DNA of 64,000 bases from Cynocephalus volans (GCF_027409185.1 NC_084461.1:188392001-188456000), one strand, 5' to 3'. Positions 11,946 to 23,689 are shown, counted from the first letter of the stretch. Numbers and translations are program-made. The notes: a model not told the origin generated them from the letters alone.

Positions 11946-12559
11946 CCCCACCTCTCACCAGGGAACGATGCAAAAAAGGTCAGGAAAGCTCTGGAAGGAG
12001 CACAAAATCTGAGGCTGAGGAGCATGCCCTTTGATCCAGCCACTGATGTAAATGAAGCTGTGATCTGTCAGTGTTGGGTGTGAGTCCCAGATCCGTTAGT
12101 GGCCCCTAGACCTCACCATCAGCAGCAGTCAGGGGCAATGCTGGGTGTCTTCTGGTGGCCTCTCCAGTCCCCTCCAGAGGCTGACCATGTGGATGCCCCA
12201 GTAGGTTCCTTTGTTCTCTGCTTCTGTGTGGTTTTGGCCAGTGGGGAGCCAGGAGGGAGATGGAAGGTGGCAGGAGAGGAAGGTCATGGGGTTCATTTTC
12301 CCAACTCCTTTTGGTGGGGACACCATGAGTTCTTCTACTGAAGGCCACAGTTTCAATCAGGCCTCTCTCCCAGCCGGGACAGCTGCTCTGTCCAGGTTCT
12401 GGTAGCCTCCCCTTCGCTATCTGCCTTAGGGCTGGGAGGTAAGGGCTCCCTGCTGTTGCTGACCCCAGGTTATCGCACTGTTCCTTGCAGCTGTCCCATG
12501 ACCTGCCAACACCTTTCCCAATAGTCTCTTCACTAAACTCTCCCATTTCACTAATTTCT
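11946..12559. other. Unassigned intergenic stretch
   Basis: Moderately GC-rich and open in several short frames, but without splice context or recognisable protein family. I see nothing supportable. Confidence 0.35.
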
Positions 12560-12708
12560 CTAGGAGGGAGAGGAAGGAGGCAGGGAAGACTTCCCAGAGG
12601 AAGTGTTTTCGACCTAATCCCGGAAATATGAGCAGGATAAAGGCAGGCAGAGAGGGGGAAAGGCATTCTAGGGAGAGGGAACAGCATGTGCAAAGCCACC
12701 CTCATACT
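12560..12708. repeat. L2-type fragment
   Basis: 'gacttcccagaggaagtg' to 'gggaacagcatgtgcaaag' matches the common L2 3' portion. Confidence 0.6.
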
Positions 12709-12720
12709 ATAGCTATTTTT

Positions 12721-12883
12721 TTTAAAGATGACCAGTAAGGGAATCTTAACCCTTGACTTGGCGTTGTCAGCACCACGCTCTCCCAACTGAGCTAACCAAC
12801 CATCCCTATATAGTGATCCAAACCCGTGGCCTTGGTGTTATCAGCACCACACTCTGCCAAGTGAGCCACAGGCCGGTCTTCTG
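12721..12883 (-). mobile_element. CYN-type SINE, dimeric
   Basis: Two tRNA-like units joined head to tail are read on the minus strand, with a T-rich left end (A tail). A perfect 12-bp duplication, atagctattttt, flanks it at 12709-12720 and 12884-12895. It sits between an L2 fragment and a MIR. Confidence 0.9.
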
Positions 12884-12895
12884 ATAGCTATTTTT

Positions 12896-13095
12896 ATTGA
12901 GTGCTTACTATGAGCTAGGGTTGTGCTAAGCCCCTTGCATACATCAACTCCTTCTAACAATCCTGTAGATGAAGTAGGTACAATTATCATCTCATTTTAC
13001 AGATGAAGAACCTGAGGTAGAGAGAGCTCAGGCAACTTGCTCAGGGTTACACATCTGCAGAGACAGTCAGACTTTGGGGCTCAGGTTGTAGCCAC
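12896..13095 (-). repeat. MIR
   Basis: 'attgagtgcttactatg' and 'cagatgaagaacctgaggta' give the reverse-complement MIR pattern. Confidence 0.7.
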
Positions 13096-13284
13096 TACCC
13101 TTCTTCTGAGGTATGAAGGCAAATGTGTGGTCTGAATGGGAATTTATGAAACAGGTGGGTGTGATGGGTCAGCCTGGACCTGGTCTTGGGACCAGGAAAC
13201 TTTGGGGCACTTTTGGCTGGGTGGCAGGATGATGGTGAGGTGTTTTTCTCTGACACATACTCAGGATCACCTGCTCCAATACCT

Positions 13285-13480
13285 GCTCAGCCACTTTTCA
13301 GCCCTGGCACCTTGGCAAGTTGCCTAACCTTTCTGTGCCTCAACTTTCCCTCCTATAAAATAAGGACATTACTTACTTCATGGGATTGTTGGGAGGGTTA
13401 AATGAGTTAATGTATGAAAGTGCTCAGAACAGCATCTGGTAAATAGTCTGCATTACATTAATGTTCATTATTTTTATCAT
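13285..13480 (+). repeat. MIR
   Basis: 'gcaagttgcctaacctttct' through 'gttaaatgagttaatgtatg' matches the sense MIR 3' half. Confidence 0.8.
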
Positions 13481-13730
13481 CATCATCATCTTCTCATTAT
13501 GTATTGGACAATCCATGGATGCGTATGGCTGAGAAAACAGCACATTTGGTGAATTCACTCCTCCCTCTGCTGCCTGGGTTTCACCTGGTGCTTCTGAGCT
13601 GGTCTCTGCTGAGTCATTTTAGTTCTTTGTCCTCTTCTGCCAAATAGAGACTTCTCCCCGACTCTGCCTGGTCTTCAGACACTTTCAGAAGGAGGTTAAC
13701 TCTGTCTGCCCTTAAGAATTCCCAGTCCTT

Positions 13731-13833
13731 GGGGGCTGGCTAGTTAGCTCATTTGGTTAGAGCATGGTGTTGTAACACCAAAGTGAAGAGTTCAGATCCC
13801 TGTTCCAGTCAGCCACCAAAAAAAAAAAAAAAA
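13731..13833 (+). mobile_element. CYN-type SINE, monomer
   Basis: It is a single tRNA-like unit ('ggctggctagttagctcatt') with a poly-A tail. The flanking duplication is aattcccagtcctt (13717-13730) and aattctgagtcctt (13834-13847), two mismatches in 14. Confidence 0.85.
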
Positions 13834-13954
13834 AATTCTGAGTCCTTATATTTCGGTATTGAGACAAGAGCTCTTGTTAATGCCAACATCTCTGGGAGGG
13901 CCAGGCTGGGTCCAGCTCACAGATATAACCTGTCCTAATATCCCAGGTTCTCAC

Positions 13955-14115
13955 GGACTCACACATGCACTCAGTACCTTTATTGAGCACCTACTGTGTG
14001 CCTGTCACTGTGCAGGATGCAGGGCTATGCTGTAGGAAGGAAAACAGTAGACAAGGTCCCTGCACTCATGAAGCTCATATGCCAGAGGGAGTGACAGACA
14101 GCAAGTAAGTAAACA
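13955..14115. repeat. L2/MIR-like fragment
   Basis: 'tattgagcacctactgtgtg' followed by 'acaaggtccctgcactcatg' is a standard L2 3'-end phrase. Confidence 0.6.
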
Positions 14116-14249
14116 ACAAACAAATGAATATATAACAGCAGAGAAAAATAATGGCTTGAAAAAAAAGCAAAGTAGAGAAAGGGGGCGAGCGAGTGACTGG
14201 GAGGGGAGCAGAAGGAGTAGTATATGAGGATTTTAGACACACGGTAGTG

Positions 14250-14575
14250 CCTCTTCCTGGGATGCTCTGGAATTCTCTGGAATGCCTGGATGGCCAGGTA
14301 AAACTCCTTTGGGGATTTGTTGGTGTCACTGCCATCATTTCTAGGGAGTCTACTCTCAGTAACTCTTGCTTCCCTTTAATCCATTCTCCACACTGCAGCC
14401 AGCACCGTCTTTCCAAATGGTATCACGTCTCCCACTTGCTTCTCCCTTTTGCTGGGATGAAGACTCAAATCCCTGCTGCAGCCTCCCAATCTGCCTCGTC
14501 CTGTCCCTTCTGCCACCAGCCTCAGCTCCAGTCTCACATCCCCACATGGGGGGCCCAGCCAGTGAGGCTGGCACT
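14250..14575 (-). repeat. L2 fragment, antisense
   Basis: It contains 'cttcctgggatgctctgg', 'ctgcagccagcaccgtcttt' and related text of antisense L2 ORF/3' DNA. Frames here are not intact. Confidence 0.5.
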
Positions 14576-15075
14576 TAGTTGCTAGCATTTACTAGGAGGA
14601 TTTTAAATATTTGTTGAATGAATGAATGAATGATTGAAGCTACAAAGAAGAATTAAGGAGCCATCAAAGAATCACAGTCAAATAGGGAAGATAGGAGAAT
14701 GGTTCTTATACTATCCGATAAGCATGATAATAAAGGTACAATATACCAGATGCTGAGTGGGAACCCAGAAGAGGTAAAAAACAACTCTGCTTGGATGGGG
14801 AAAGCATTGGGCATTCAATAGAAACCATGTGATTCATCCTGTTTCCCTTTTTGTCTTGGCTGCCAGGAGATGTCTGACCTGTTTTTTCGTTCTTGCTCAT
14901 CTTTCTTTTATCTTTTTATTGAAGGTTGCCTTGGGGTCCTGAACAAAGATGGTAGGACCTATGCTATAAATGAACTGAAAACATGCATAAGGATTTCCCT
15001 TGAGGGAGAGACTTTTTGCCAAACACGTTTTTAGAAGTGCGGTCCAACAATTCCACCATTGGGAATGTCTCTTCT
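14576..15075. other. Unassigned intergenic stretch
   Basis: There is a short (GAAT)n run at 14617-14632. Otherwise nothing is recognisable. Confidence 0.4.
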
Positions 15076-15079
15076 CCCT

Positions 15080-15186
15080 CTCATGCCATTTGACCGATGA
15101 GTAAACTAAGGCTCATTTAGCTTGTTAGTGGCACAGCTGGTATTTGAGCCCAGATGTACCTTTGCTAGCCAGACTGCCTTTATATG
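15080..15186 (-). repeat. MIR, 5' of a CYN insertion
   Basis: 'gatgagtaaactaaggctca' to 'ctggtatttgagcccagatg' is reverse-complement MIR. The CYN SINE at 15187 sits at its end. Confidence 0.65.
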
Positions 15187-15298
15187 GTTTTTGTTTGTTT
15201 GAGGGTTTTTTGGCAGTTGACCAGTACAGGGATCCGAACCCCTGACTTTGGTGTTACAACCCCACGCTCTAACCAACTGAGCTAACTGGCCAGCCCCC
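15187..15298 (-). mobile_element. CYN-type SINE, monomer
   Basis: On the minus strand it reads 'ggctggccagttagctcagt' with a B box near ggttcggatccc and an A/T-rich tail. The TSD is imperfect (agactgcctttatat / aggctacctatatc). Confidence 0.85.
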
Positions 15299-15421
15299 AG
15301 GCTACCTATATCCATGCAAAACATATAGCCAGAGGGTTAAGTATGTATTCTCTACATACCATTTCCCCATTAAAACAAAAACCAGTGTATTTTTTTGAGT
15401 GGGAAATACATTCATGTGGCT

Positions 15422-15436
15422 CCACCCCCCCCCCCA
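15422..15436. repeat. Poly-C tract
   Basis: A near-pure run of C within 'ccacccccccccccc'. Confidence 0.8.
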
Positions 15437-15439
15437 AAT

Positions 15440-16315
15440 GTATGAAAAGGTGTTCTGGATTCCCTGGATTCTCTGTCTCCCAGTTACTCATCTCCCACCC
15501 CAGGTATCATCTGTTTTGAATGTCTTGTCTATCCTTCCCACTATCTTAATGCAGATGTAGGCAAATGTGAAAAATAGATAGTTTTTTAAAGTCTAAAAGG
15601 AGCTAATCTGAAATGCCAACAGAGGTAATTCTAGAACCGTAAGAAGTAAAGGAAATAGAGGGTACAGCCTACTTTCTGAGCAACTCACTATGACATCTGC
15701 ATTTTTAGCAAGGCCCTGGTGCACACTAAATCATGAGAAGTCCTTAGGGGAATTCCAGGGTGCTCCTGGGGCCTGCTGGGTACATGCTAGTTTGTTGGGA
15801 TCCAAGACAAATTATTAATCTCTAAATCAGAAAAGATAATAACGTTTTTTCTCCCTAGGAAAAACTAGGTCTTCTCCTAAGAAGGGGATTTCCTGTCCAA
15901 GTTCAGAACTCAAGCATCAACCCCCCCTGTAAAGGCTGAAGATTCCAGTCCTGCCCTAGGGTCCCCTCAGTTGACAACCACCACTCATCATCCCTCACCC
16001 CCAAGGGAGGCCAGGCCCTGCTGCCTCTGAGAGCAGGTTTGAGATGCGAATGGACTGTACAGTTAATTCAAGGGCCACCTTTGGCTTCTTTAGGAGTACA
16101 AATTGTTCTTGGGGACTTTGGCTAGATTTCTGAAGGCAAAGAAAGACACTAATTTACCTTTGACTGCTCTCTGGGCATTAAAGCAGGTCCTGAATATTCT
16201 CTCTGAGTAGCTCCCTATCATCAGTGAGCCTGACTGAACCTGGGCACACCCCTACTTGGCACAGAAAACAGTGACTGCTTTTTCTTCCTGATAATAGCTA
16301 CCAAGATGTTTTACT
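15440..16315. other. Unassigned intergenic stretch
   Basis: I see no exon, RNA gene or confident repeat. Confidence 0.35.
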
Positions 16316-16319
16316 AATC

Positions 16320-16445
16320 GTCGTAATAATTGCTAATGTTTATTGCCCACTTACTAAGCTCTTTAGACCCATTGACTCAATTAATTCTCACAACAACCTT
16401 ATGTTACCCCCAATTCACAGAAGAGATCACTGAGGCCTGGAGAAC
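16320..16445 (-). repeat. MIR fragment
   Basis: 'ttctcacaacaaccttatg' and 'cagaagagatcactgaggcc' fit the reverse-complement MIR 3' half. Confidence 0.55.
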
Positions 16446-16860
16446 TGTGGCAAAGTCTGCCATATATCCCCAACATCCATTCTTTCCCTCTTCTAAAGTA
16501 AAAGAAGCCCAATTTTTAGCAGCCTACTTTGTGGATTGCATGGCGATGGGACTTCTTCATGGCTAGGAGATGTGAGGGGAAGGGTCCCACCGTGGTTCTG
16601 AAGAACTCACTCTGAGAGTTGGCTGTTTCTTTGTGGTTGCTTCTTTGCCCCTTCTTTTATCCTGCTGTCTGGAACATGCACACCACCGTCTTGAACCATG
16701 AGGTGGGGCCCCGAATGGAGATGCAATTGGCAGGAAGAGCCTCGATCCCTGACGCTGTTGACCACCATAACCAGGACCAACCTAAACTTTTACGTCAGAG
16801 AGAAATAAGTTTCTTTCTTCTTTAAACTATTTTTATTTATTGAGTCAAACCTCAATATCA
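16446..16860 (+). repeat. Old MaLR/ERVL-type LTR
   Basis: The 3' end 'tttacgtcagagagaaataa' followed by 'gtttctttcttctttaaact' is typical of an old LTR with its AATAAA-type signal. Orientation is +. Confidence 0.5.
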
Positions 16861-17164
16861 AACATGGTGGCAGTGCTGGGATTTAAACCTATATCTGTCT
16901 GACTCAACTAATCTAACTGTAGTTGTTGGGAGTCATATAATCCTATAGGATTCAAAAATCTTATGTCCAAAGCATTATCCCACATAGTCTCACATAGCAA
17001 ATCACTTCTGAGTCTGGAGTCATTTTTCGACAAGCGTGTTACATCTTACCCAGCAGGTCAGAGTACAGTGTCTCAGGGGGTTGGAGCAGGGCTGGGTAAG
17101 TTTTGAGAGGGAGGCAGATTCAAGCGGAGTGTAGCTTCTTTGTTCAGAACACAGCCTCTGGAGC

Positions 17165-17600
17165 TTTGGGCTAGTTTTCTACGGCTGCTGTAACAAATTA
17201 TCACTAAGGGGTGGCTTAAAATAACAGAAATTTATTGTCTCAGAGTTCTGGAGGCCAGAAGTCCAAAATCAAGGTGCTGGCAGGACTGGTTTAGGTTGAC
17301 ACCTCTTTCATAGCTCCTGGTGGTCACTGGCAATTCTTGAGACACCTTGGCTTGTAGATGCCCCACTCGAAGGTCTGCTTCCATTTTCACGTGTCCTTCT
17401 TCTCTGTCTCGATGTCTTCTCCTTTCCTGTCTCTTATGAGGACACTCTCACTGCATTTGGGACCCACCCTTGTCCAGTATCGTCTCATCTCCACCCTTAC
17501 CTTAATCACAGTCTCAAAGACCCGTATTACAAACAAGGTTACATTTTGAGGTTGCAGGTAGTCATGAATTTGGGGGGCACTATCCAACCCACTTGAAGCT
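17165..17600 (-). repeat. MLT1-type MaLR LTR
   Basis: The + strand reads 'gttttctacggctgctgtaa', 'gtggcttaaaataacagaaa', then 'attatgaattt'-type ending 'ggggggcactatccaaccca'. This is the reverse complement of an MLT1A/B-type LTR and near full length. Confidence 0.8.
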
Positions 17601-17629
17601 CTAATCCCATCTCATTATAATATTAACTG

Positions 17630-17835
17630 TGTGACTTTAAGAAAATCTGAGTTCAATTTTGTCATCTAGAGAATGAGGAAAACAATAATACCCACTTCAT
17701 GGGGTCATTGGGAGGATTAAATAAGATACCATATGGGAAGAATTAAATTTGTACTGCCTTTTAATTCTATTTTTCCACAGACTTTTTGGAGTGCCCTTAT
17801 ATGTGCTTAACAAATGTTAGCTATTTCACTTTTTA
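17630..17835 (+). repeat. MIR fragment
   Basis: 'gtgtgactttaagaaaatct' to 'ggaggattaaataagatacc' is the sense MIR 3' half. Confidence 0.6.
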
Positions 17836-17964
17836 AAATTTCCTTTATTTTTATTTTTAATTTTTTTCTTTCTTTTTTAAATTAAAAAAAAATGTTAGCT
17901 ATTTCAACTGCTGTTCATACTAAATGTAGTGGGTTGTGGTCTCTGGGCATTATATTAATAATAA

Positions 17965-19500
17965 TAAATAATATAAGGTCAACCAATCCTTGACAAGCGT
18001 GCCAAGAATATACAATGGGGAAAGGACAGTCTCTTCAATAAATGGTGTTGGGAAAACTACATATCCACGTGCAAAAGAATGAAACTGAACCTTTGTCTTA
18101 CACCATATACAAAAATCAACTTGAAATGAATTAAAGACTTAAATGTCAGATCTGAAACTGCAAAACTCCTAGAAGAAAATATAGAAAAAAGCTCCTCAGC
18201 ATGGGTGTTGGCAATGATTTCTTGGATATGACATCAAAAGCACATGCAACAAAAGCAAAAAACAAACAAACAAACAAACAAACAAAAACAAACAAGCGGG
18301 ACCACATCAAATTAAAAAACTTCTTTCTGCACAGCAAAGGAAACCATCAACAAAATCAAAAGGCAACCAATGAAATGAGAGAAAATATTTGCAAACCATA
18401 TATCTGATAAGGGGTTAATATCCAAAATATGTAAGAAACCACACAACTCAATAGCAAAAAAAACCACCACCAACAAAAACCCCACCTGATTAAAAAATAG
18501 GCAATGGACCATTTTTCCAAAGAAGACATACAAATGCCAGCTGGTACATGGGAAGGTGCTCAACATCACTAATCATCAGGGAAATGCAAATCAAAACCAC
18601 AATGAGACAGCACCTCACACCTGTCAAGATGGCCATTATTAAAAAGACAAGCGATTACAAGTGTTGGGGAGGGTGTGGGGGAAAGAAAACCTGTGTGCAC
18701 TGCTGGGGGGAATGTACGTTGATACAGCTATTTTAGAAAACAGTATGGAAGCTCTTCAAAAAATTAAAAATAGAACTACCATCTGATCCAGCAATCCCAT
18801 TTCTGGGTACATATCCAAAGGAAATGAAATCAGTATGTCGAAGAGATATCTGCGCCTCTGTGTTCATTGCAGCATTATTCACAATAACCAAGACCTAGAA
18901 ACCTAAGTGTCTATCGATGGATGAATGGATAAGAAACTGTGACATACATATATACATATACACATAATGGAATATTATTCGGCAATAAAAAGAAGCAAAT
19001 CCTGCTATTTGAGACAACTTAGATGTACCTGGAGGACATTATGCTATGTGTAATAAGCCAGACACAGAAAGAAAAATACTATATGATCTCACTTATATGT
19101 GAAATCTAAGAAAGTTGAACTCATAAAAACAGAGAGTAGAATGGTGGTTGCCAGGGGCTTGGGGGTGGGGGAAATGGGGAGGTATTGATCAAAGGGTACT
19201 CAGTTACAAGATAAATGGGTTCTGGGAATCTAATGTACAGCATAGCAATTATAGGTAATACTGTATTGTTTACCTGAAATTTGATAAGAGAGCAGATTTT
19301 AAGTGTCTTTACAATATGTGCACACGCACGTGCACACACACACAAATGGTAACTTTGGGTGATGATGGATGTGTTAATTAGTTTCATTGTGGTAATCATT
19401 ACATGATGTATATGTATATCAACTTATCACATTGTACACCTTGAATATATACAATTTTCATTTGTCAATTAAATATTTTAAAATAAAAATAAAAAAATAA
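17965..19500 (+). mobile_element. L1MA-like 3' end (ORF2 remnant plus 3' UTR)
   Basis: About 1.5 kb corresponds to the last part of L1 ORF2 followed by the 3' UTR and A-rich tail. Recognisable words are 'ggtgttgggaaaactac', 'catcaaattaaaaaacttc', 'ggcaatggaccatttttcc', 'gatccagcaatcccatttct' and 'aatggaatattattcggc'. The reading frame is broken by stops and indels. A (CAAA)n expansion sits at about 18258-18295. It is 5'-truncated, and no endonuclease region is present. Confidence 0.9.
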
Positions 19501-20335
19501 ATATAATGAGTTGCCCACCTGGACAGGCTGGGGAAAGAGGACGGGAAGTGATCGGGGAGCCAGAGGGGAGATTTTAGCTTGTCTCAATGTTCCAGCAGCA
19601 AGACACAGACCTCAGAGACCCAGAGCAGCTGCAGTTTGGCTTGGCTGAGCCCTTTCCCAGAAGGACCATGCTGGGCAGCCGCCCGCGTCCATGCTGACAA
19701 TGGCACCCACAGAGCTTTGAACTTGGCGTGGAAGACAAAGTGGCGCAGGGTCCGAGCTCCGCCAGACATACTCCCTTCTGCCAGAGAGAATGTCAAGAGC
19801 TCTCCTTGGCAGGACAAGTGCCTCCTTGGTGTGGGAGAAATGGGGAGGCCAATTCCACTTCATCCCCGATAGACCTTCTCTGCATCGCCTGTCTGACGTG
19901 GAGTCTGGGTGAGGAGTTGAGGCCAGAGGCTCTCGGGCAGTGGGGACTGAGGGAATCCACTCATGTATTTCACAGATATTTACTGACAGCATGAGAATGC
20001 CAGTCCCGTGGTAAGTGCTGGAGCCTTCCAGGGAAGGGGTTCAGGGGCTTGCAAAGTGGCCAGAAATGCCTCCCTTCTCTGGATGCCCATGCTGGCAATA
20101 GGACATTGCAGCTTCTCCCAACAAGAAGTGGAGGCTATTTCTCCAGCCCTTGAATCTGGATTTAACCATATGAGTCCCTTGAGCCTTTTAGACATGAGCA
20201 AACATGGTGTGAGCCAAGGCTTGAAAAGTGCTTGTGCGTAGGGGCTTGTCATCTCTTGCTGCTGTGAACCCTGTAATCACCACTATGGGAATGAGTTCAG
20301 GCTGGCCTGTTGCAGTGATGAGAGATGCGTGGTGT
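19501..20335. other. Unassigned intergenic stretch
   Basis: Moderate GC and several overlapping short open frames on both strands, but no frame shows a family signature. I see no supportable gene. Confidence 0.35.
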
Positions 20336-20745
20336 ATTAGTCCGTTTTGTGTTGCTATAACAGAATTACCTGAGACTGGGTAATTTATAAAGAACAGATG
20401 TTTATTTGGCTTATGATTCTGGGACAGCTGCATCTGGCACAGGCCTCAGGCTGCTTCTACTCATGGCAGAAAGTCGCAGGCAGCTGGTGGGTACAAGCAG
20501 ATCACATGGTGAGAGGAAGCAAGAGAGAGAGAGAGGAGGTGCCAGAGTCTTTTAAACAACAAGCTTTCACGGGAACTAATAGAGAGAGAACTCGCTCATT
20601 AATCCCCCCTCCCCCAGGGAGAGCATTAATCCATTCATGAGGGATCCGCCCCCATGACTCAAACAGTTTCCAACATTGCCACATTGGGGATCAGATTTCC
20701 ACATGAGTGTTGGAGGGGACAATACATTCAAACTCCATCACGTGG
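20336..20745 (-). repeat. MST/THE1-like MaLR LTR
   Basis: It begins 'ttagtccgttttgtgttgct' on the + strand and is closely similar to 1923-2308 along its whole length. The shared GAGAGAGAGA tract supports the same subfamily. Confidence 0.8.
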
Positions 20746-20935
20746 TCAACAGGCCAATTGCTGGGCATGTGAACCAGGGCATCCTAGATCTTCCAGCTCC
20801 AGTGGAAGCAGCCCAGGGCAGAAGAACTACCCAGCCAGCCTACTCCTAGAATCATGAGAAATAATAAATGTTTGTTGTTTTAAGCCACTAAGTTTTGGGG
20901 TATTTTCTTATTCAGCAAAAGCCAGCTAGTTCAAG
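20746..20935 (+). repeat. MLT1 3'-end fragment
   Basis: 'gagaaataataaatgtttgt' and 'taagccactaagttttgggg' is a canonical MLT1 3' terminus. The MaLR LTR to its left may have inserted into this older element. Confidence 0.6.
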
Positions 20936-21875
20936 GGGCATTGAGGGGCATGCTTTGGCTACCAGTTATGGTAGAGTTCATTACCTCACAGACCAGGAAG
21001 TCAGGGGTAGGTTGGGCAGTACTGGTTCAGCAGCTCAGTGATTCTGTTAAGGACCAGGTTTTCTCCTTATGTCTGACCCTCCATCTGAGTGTCCTGCCTT
21101 GTTCCCTGAGCTTGACATCATGTTCCCAAGATGGCTGTCAAGTGCCCCAGGAATCATGTCCTCACAAGACAGCATCCCAAGCATTAAGTTGGGACTTGGT
21201 AGGTAAAAGCATTCTTTTTGTGTGGCTCTTTACCAGGTAGAAAAATATTTTCCTGAAGCTTCCACCTTTACTTCATTGGCCAGGACTGGTCCCATGTTCA
21301 CACCTAGAGCAGTCATTGGCAAAGAGAAATGGGATTGGCATGTTTGCCTTTGACTAATCATAATTTGTCCCCTGAGGTTGGACACAATGTCACCCCCCAA
21401 AATCAGGGTTTTGCTAGCAGGGAAGTTGGGGGAGTGGCTATTGGGGACACAGTTCCTTTAACGCTGGGGACATGATATGAGCAGTGTTTCTGAGGCTGAA
21501 ATGTGCAAGGTGTGTTCGAGAAAGTGGCCAGCAGACCAGTGTGGCCAAAGGGGAGGAGGGAGGCACCTGAGAAGCATTTCCCAGAGTGGTGTCTTAGGTA
21601 TCCTGTGAGGAATAAAAAAGGTTTCTTTGGTCACATCATTTTGGGAAAGGTTGAGTTGTACAATGTTCCACAGTTTTTGTTGCTATTGTGGTTGTAGGTC
21701 TTCTGGGAGCCTTGAAAATGCTGATAAGCACCACCAATTTGCAGGGACAGAGCTAAGGAGTTGGACTGTGTGTCTTTTCCAAAACCGGATTGACCTCAGA
21801 AGATTAGTTTCCTCAGAGCATCTCCCAGTACTTCAGCCCAGGGAACAAGCTTTGGGAACTGTTAAGAGACAGTTG
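20936..21875. other. Old LTR-like and unassigned DNA
   Basis: The 20936-21400 part has wording of an old LTR-type repeat ('ttcattggccaggactggtc'). The 21480-21870 part is unplaced. No exon is seen. Confidence 0.35.
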
Positions 21876-21878
21876 GTG

Positions 21879-22614
21879 CAGAGGTTCTTGACCAGGGCGA
21901 TGTGATGTTACCCTTCAGGGGACATTGGGTAATGTCTGCAGACATTTTTAGTTGTCACAACCTGGGGGGTGGAGGGGATGGAGGTCAGGAATGCTGCTAA
22001 CCATCCTACAATGCACAGGACAGACCCCACTACAAAGAATAGTTTGGCTCAAACAGTTACAAAAACTTGTACATGAATGTTCATAGCAGCTTTATTCACA
22101 ATTGCCCAAAAAAAGAAAAAAAAAAAGAAAAAACCAAATGTCCATCAACTGATGAACAGATAAATAAAATGTGGCCTATCCACACAATGGAATATTATTT
22201 AGCCATAAAAAGGAACAAAGCATCAACAGACACATGCTACAACATGGATGCGCCTTGAAAACATCATGCTAAGTGAAAGAAGCCAGAAACAAAAGGCCAC
22301 ATACGATATGATTCCATTTATATGAAATGCTCAGAATAGGAAAATCTATAGAGACTGAAAGTAGATTAGTGGTTGCCAGTGGCTGTGGGGAGGTCCGAGG
22401 GGTAATGGGGAGTGACTGCTAAAGGGTATGAGGTTTCCCTTGGGGGTGATAAAAATGCTCTAAAATTGATTGTGGTGATGGTTGCGCAACTCTGTGAATA
22501 TACTAAAGAGCATTGAATCATACACTTTAAATGGGTGAATTGTAAAATATGGGAATTAAAAGCCAATAAAGTTGTTATTAAAAAAGTGAGTAGTGCTGAC
22601 ATTGAGAAACCCTG
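21879..22614 (+). mobile_element. MER5A-like hAT element split by an L1
   Basis: The left part (21879 to about 22050) runs from 'cagaggttcttgaccaggg' through 'aatgtctgcagacattttta' and 'catcctacaatgcacaggac'. The right end, 'gtgctgacattgagaaaccctg', is at about 22593-22614. Together they make one MER5A-like non-autonomous hAT transposon. An L1M 3' end occupies the gap. Confidence 0.8.
22051..22588 (+). mobile_element. L1M 3' end inserted in MER5A
   Basis: It reads from 'catgaatgttcatagcagct' through 'atggaatattatttagccat' and 'gattagtggttgccagtggc' to 'aaagttgttattaaaaaag'. This is an L1M ORF2 tail plus 3' UTR with A-rich end. It shares its last 150 bp with the fragment at 4051-4330. Confidence 0.8.
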
Positions 22615-22744
22615 GATTAGTTGGTAATTAGTTTGAGAGAAGAAAATTGGGGGAACAGGTCAGGGGACCATAAAGGGCAGGCTAAAGGGTATGACCTTTA
22701 TCACCACTGACGGGTGACAAGATTAGTGTACTCATCCCTGGACA

Positions 22745-22955
22745 TAAATTCATATTTCAAGGTTCTTTGAACACCTACTGTGTGCTGGGGACTTTCATGT
22801 ACATCATCCCATGTGACCCATGTGACGAATTTGCAGTTAGGTCTGGCCATCCTATTGTGGGGGTGAGTAGCTGAGACTCAGAGAGATTGGGAGACTTTCC
22901 TGAGTCTGCACAGCTGGTAAATTGTGGCGCCAGGGTCTGAACATGTTTGGATCTG
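22745..22955 (-). repeat. MIR
   Basis: 'tttgaacacctactgtgtgc' and 'ctgagactcagagagattgg ... cacagctggtaaattgtgg' are reverse-complement MIR. Confidence 0.65.
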
Positions 22956-23414
22956 CCCTTGACCCCATGGGCTTTCTATTCTGTGCCCCGACTCACTGAA
23001 GGCTACGGCCCAGGTGGTAGCATATGGGCCATCTGCCTTGGTTCTCTCCTGCCACAGCCCTGGTTGTAGCCTGCAGTTCTGGGAATGCCCCAAAAGACCT
23101 TCCCCAGAGTGCTGATGCTCATCCCTCCTCCTCATGCCTCAGCCCAGGCTGCAGCTGGCATCTGGATGGGGGTTGGTTGCTTAGCAACGTGGATGCAGTT
23201 TCTGCCCTGAGCCAAGGGACCCATCTCAGAGTCTTGGCTGCAGAAACTTCAAGGAGAACAGCTCCAGGAAGGCCTGAGAGAGCTGGGTCCTGTCCTGAGT
23301 GGGGAGAAGTGGGAACAGCTATGTCCCTGGGCTGGACTGGAGAGGGGGAGCTCTCTTTAAGAGAAAGACTCAGCTTCAGAGGACAGTGTAAGAGAACCAG
23401 GAGACCTGGGTTAA
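22956..23414. other. Unassigned, repeat-poor intergenic stretch
   Basis: This GC-moderate stretch has no repeat I can name. It contains an RFX-like X-box (see 23175-23188). No exon structure is supportable. Confidence 0.4.
23175..23188. promoter_or_regulatory. Candidate RFX X-box-like inverted repeat
   Basis: ggttgcttagcaac contains two RFX half-sites (GTTGC and TAGCAAC) facing each other with a 3-bp centre, one base shorter than the canonical X-box. RFX factors drive ciliary genes, and CCDC63 is the gene 17 kb downstream, but a functional link is only inference. Confidence 0.3.
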
Positions 23415-23645
23415 TCTTAATATTATTATTATAAGCACAGCTACCTTTCTTGAGCACTACGTGTGTGTCAGGCACTGTACTAGGTGCAATATACTCTTTA
23501 ATCCTCCCCAAGCCCCATGCAATAGGTTACTACTATATGTCCTCTTTGCAAGCAAGGAAACCAGGGCTCATAGAGATTAATTGACCTGTTAATGCAGCCA
23601 GAAAGTAGGGAAGCTGGAATTTGATCTCAGGCTTCTCTAACACCC
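23415..23645 (-). repeat. MIR
   Basis: 'tgagcactacgtgtgtgtca' and 'aggaaaccagggctcataga' are reverse-complement MIR. Confidence 0.7.
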
Positions 23646-23689
23646 AAATTACCCCCAATTGCACCCCTGACCGGGCTCTTGGTGGAGAG

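Noticed and set aside
12106-12786. 226-codon open frame on the minus strand
   Set aside because: It runs across unassigned DNA, an L2 fragment and into a CYN SINE, so the frame crosses unrelated repeats. No protein-family motif or splice context.
17965-19500. Possible active L1
   Set aside because: Frames are broken, and the copy is 5'-truncated and diverged.
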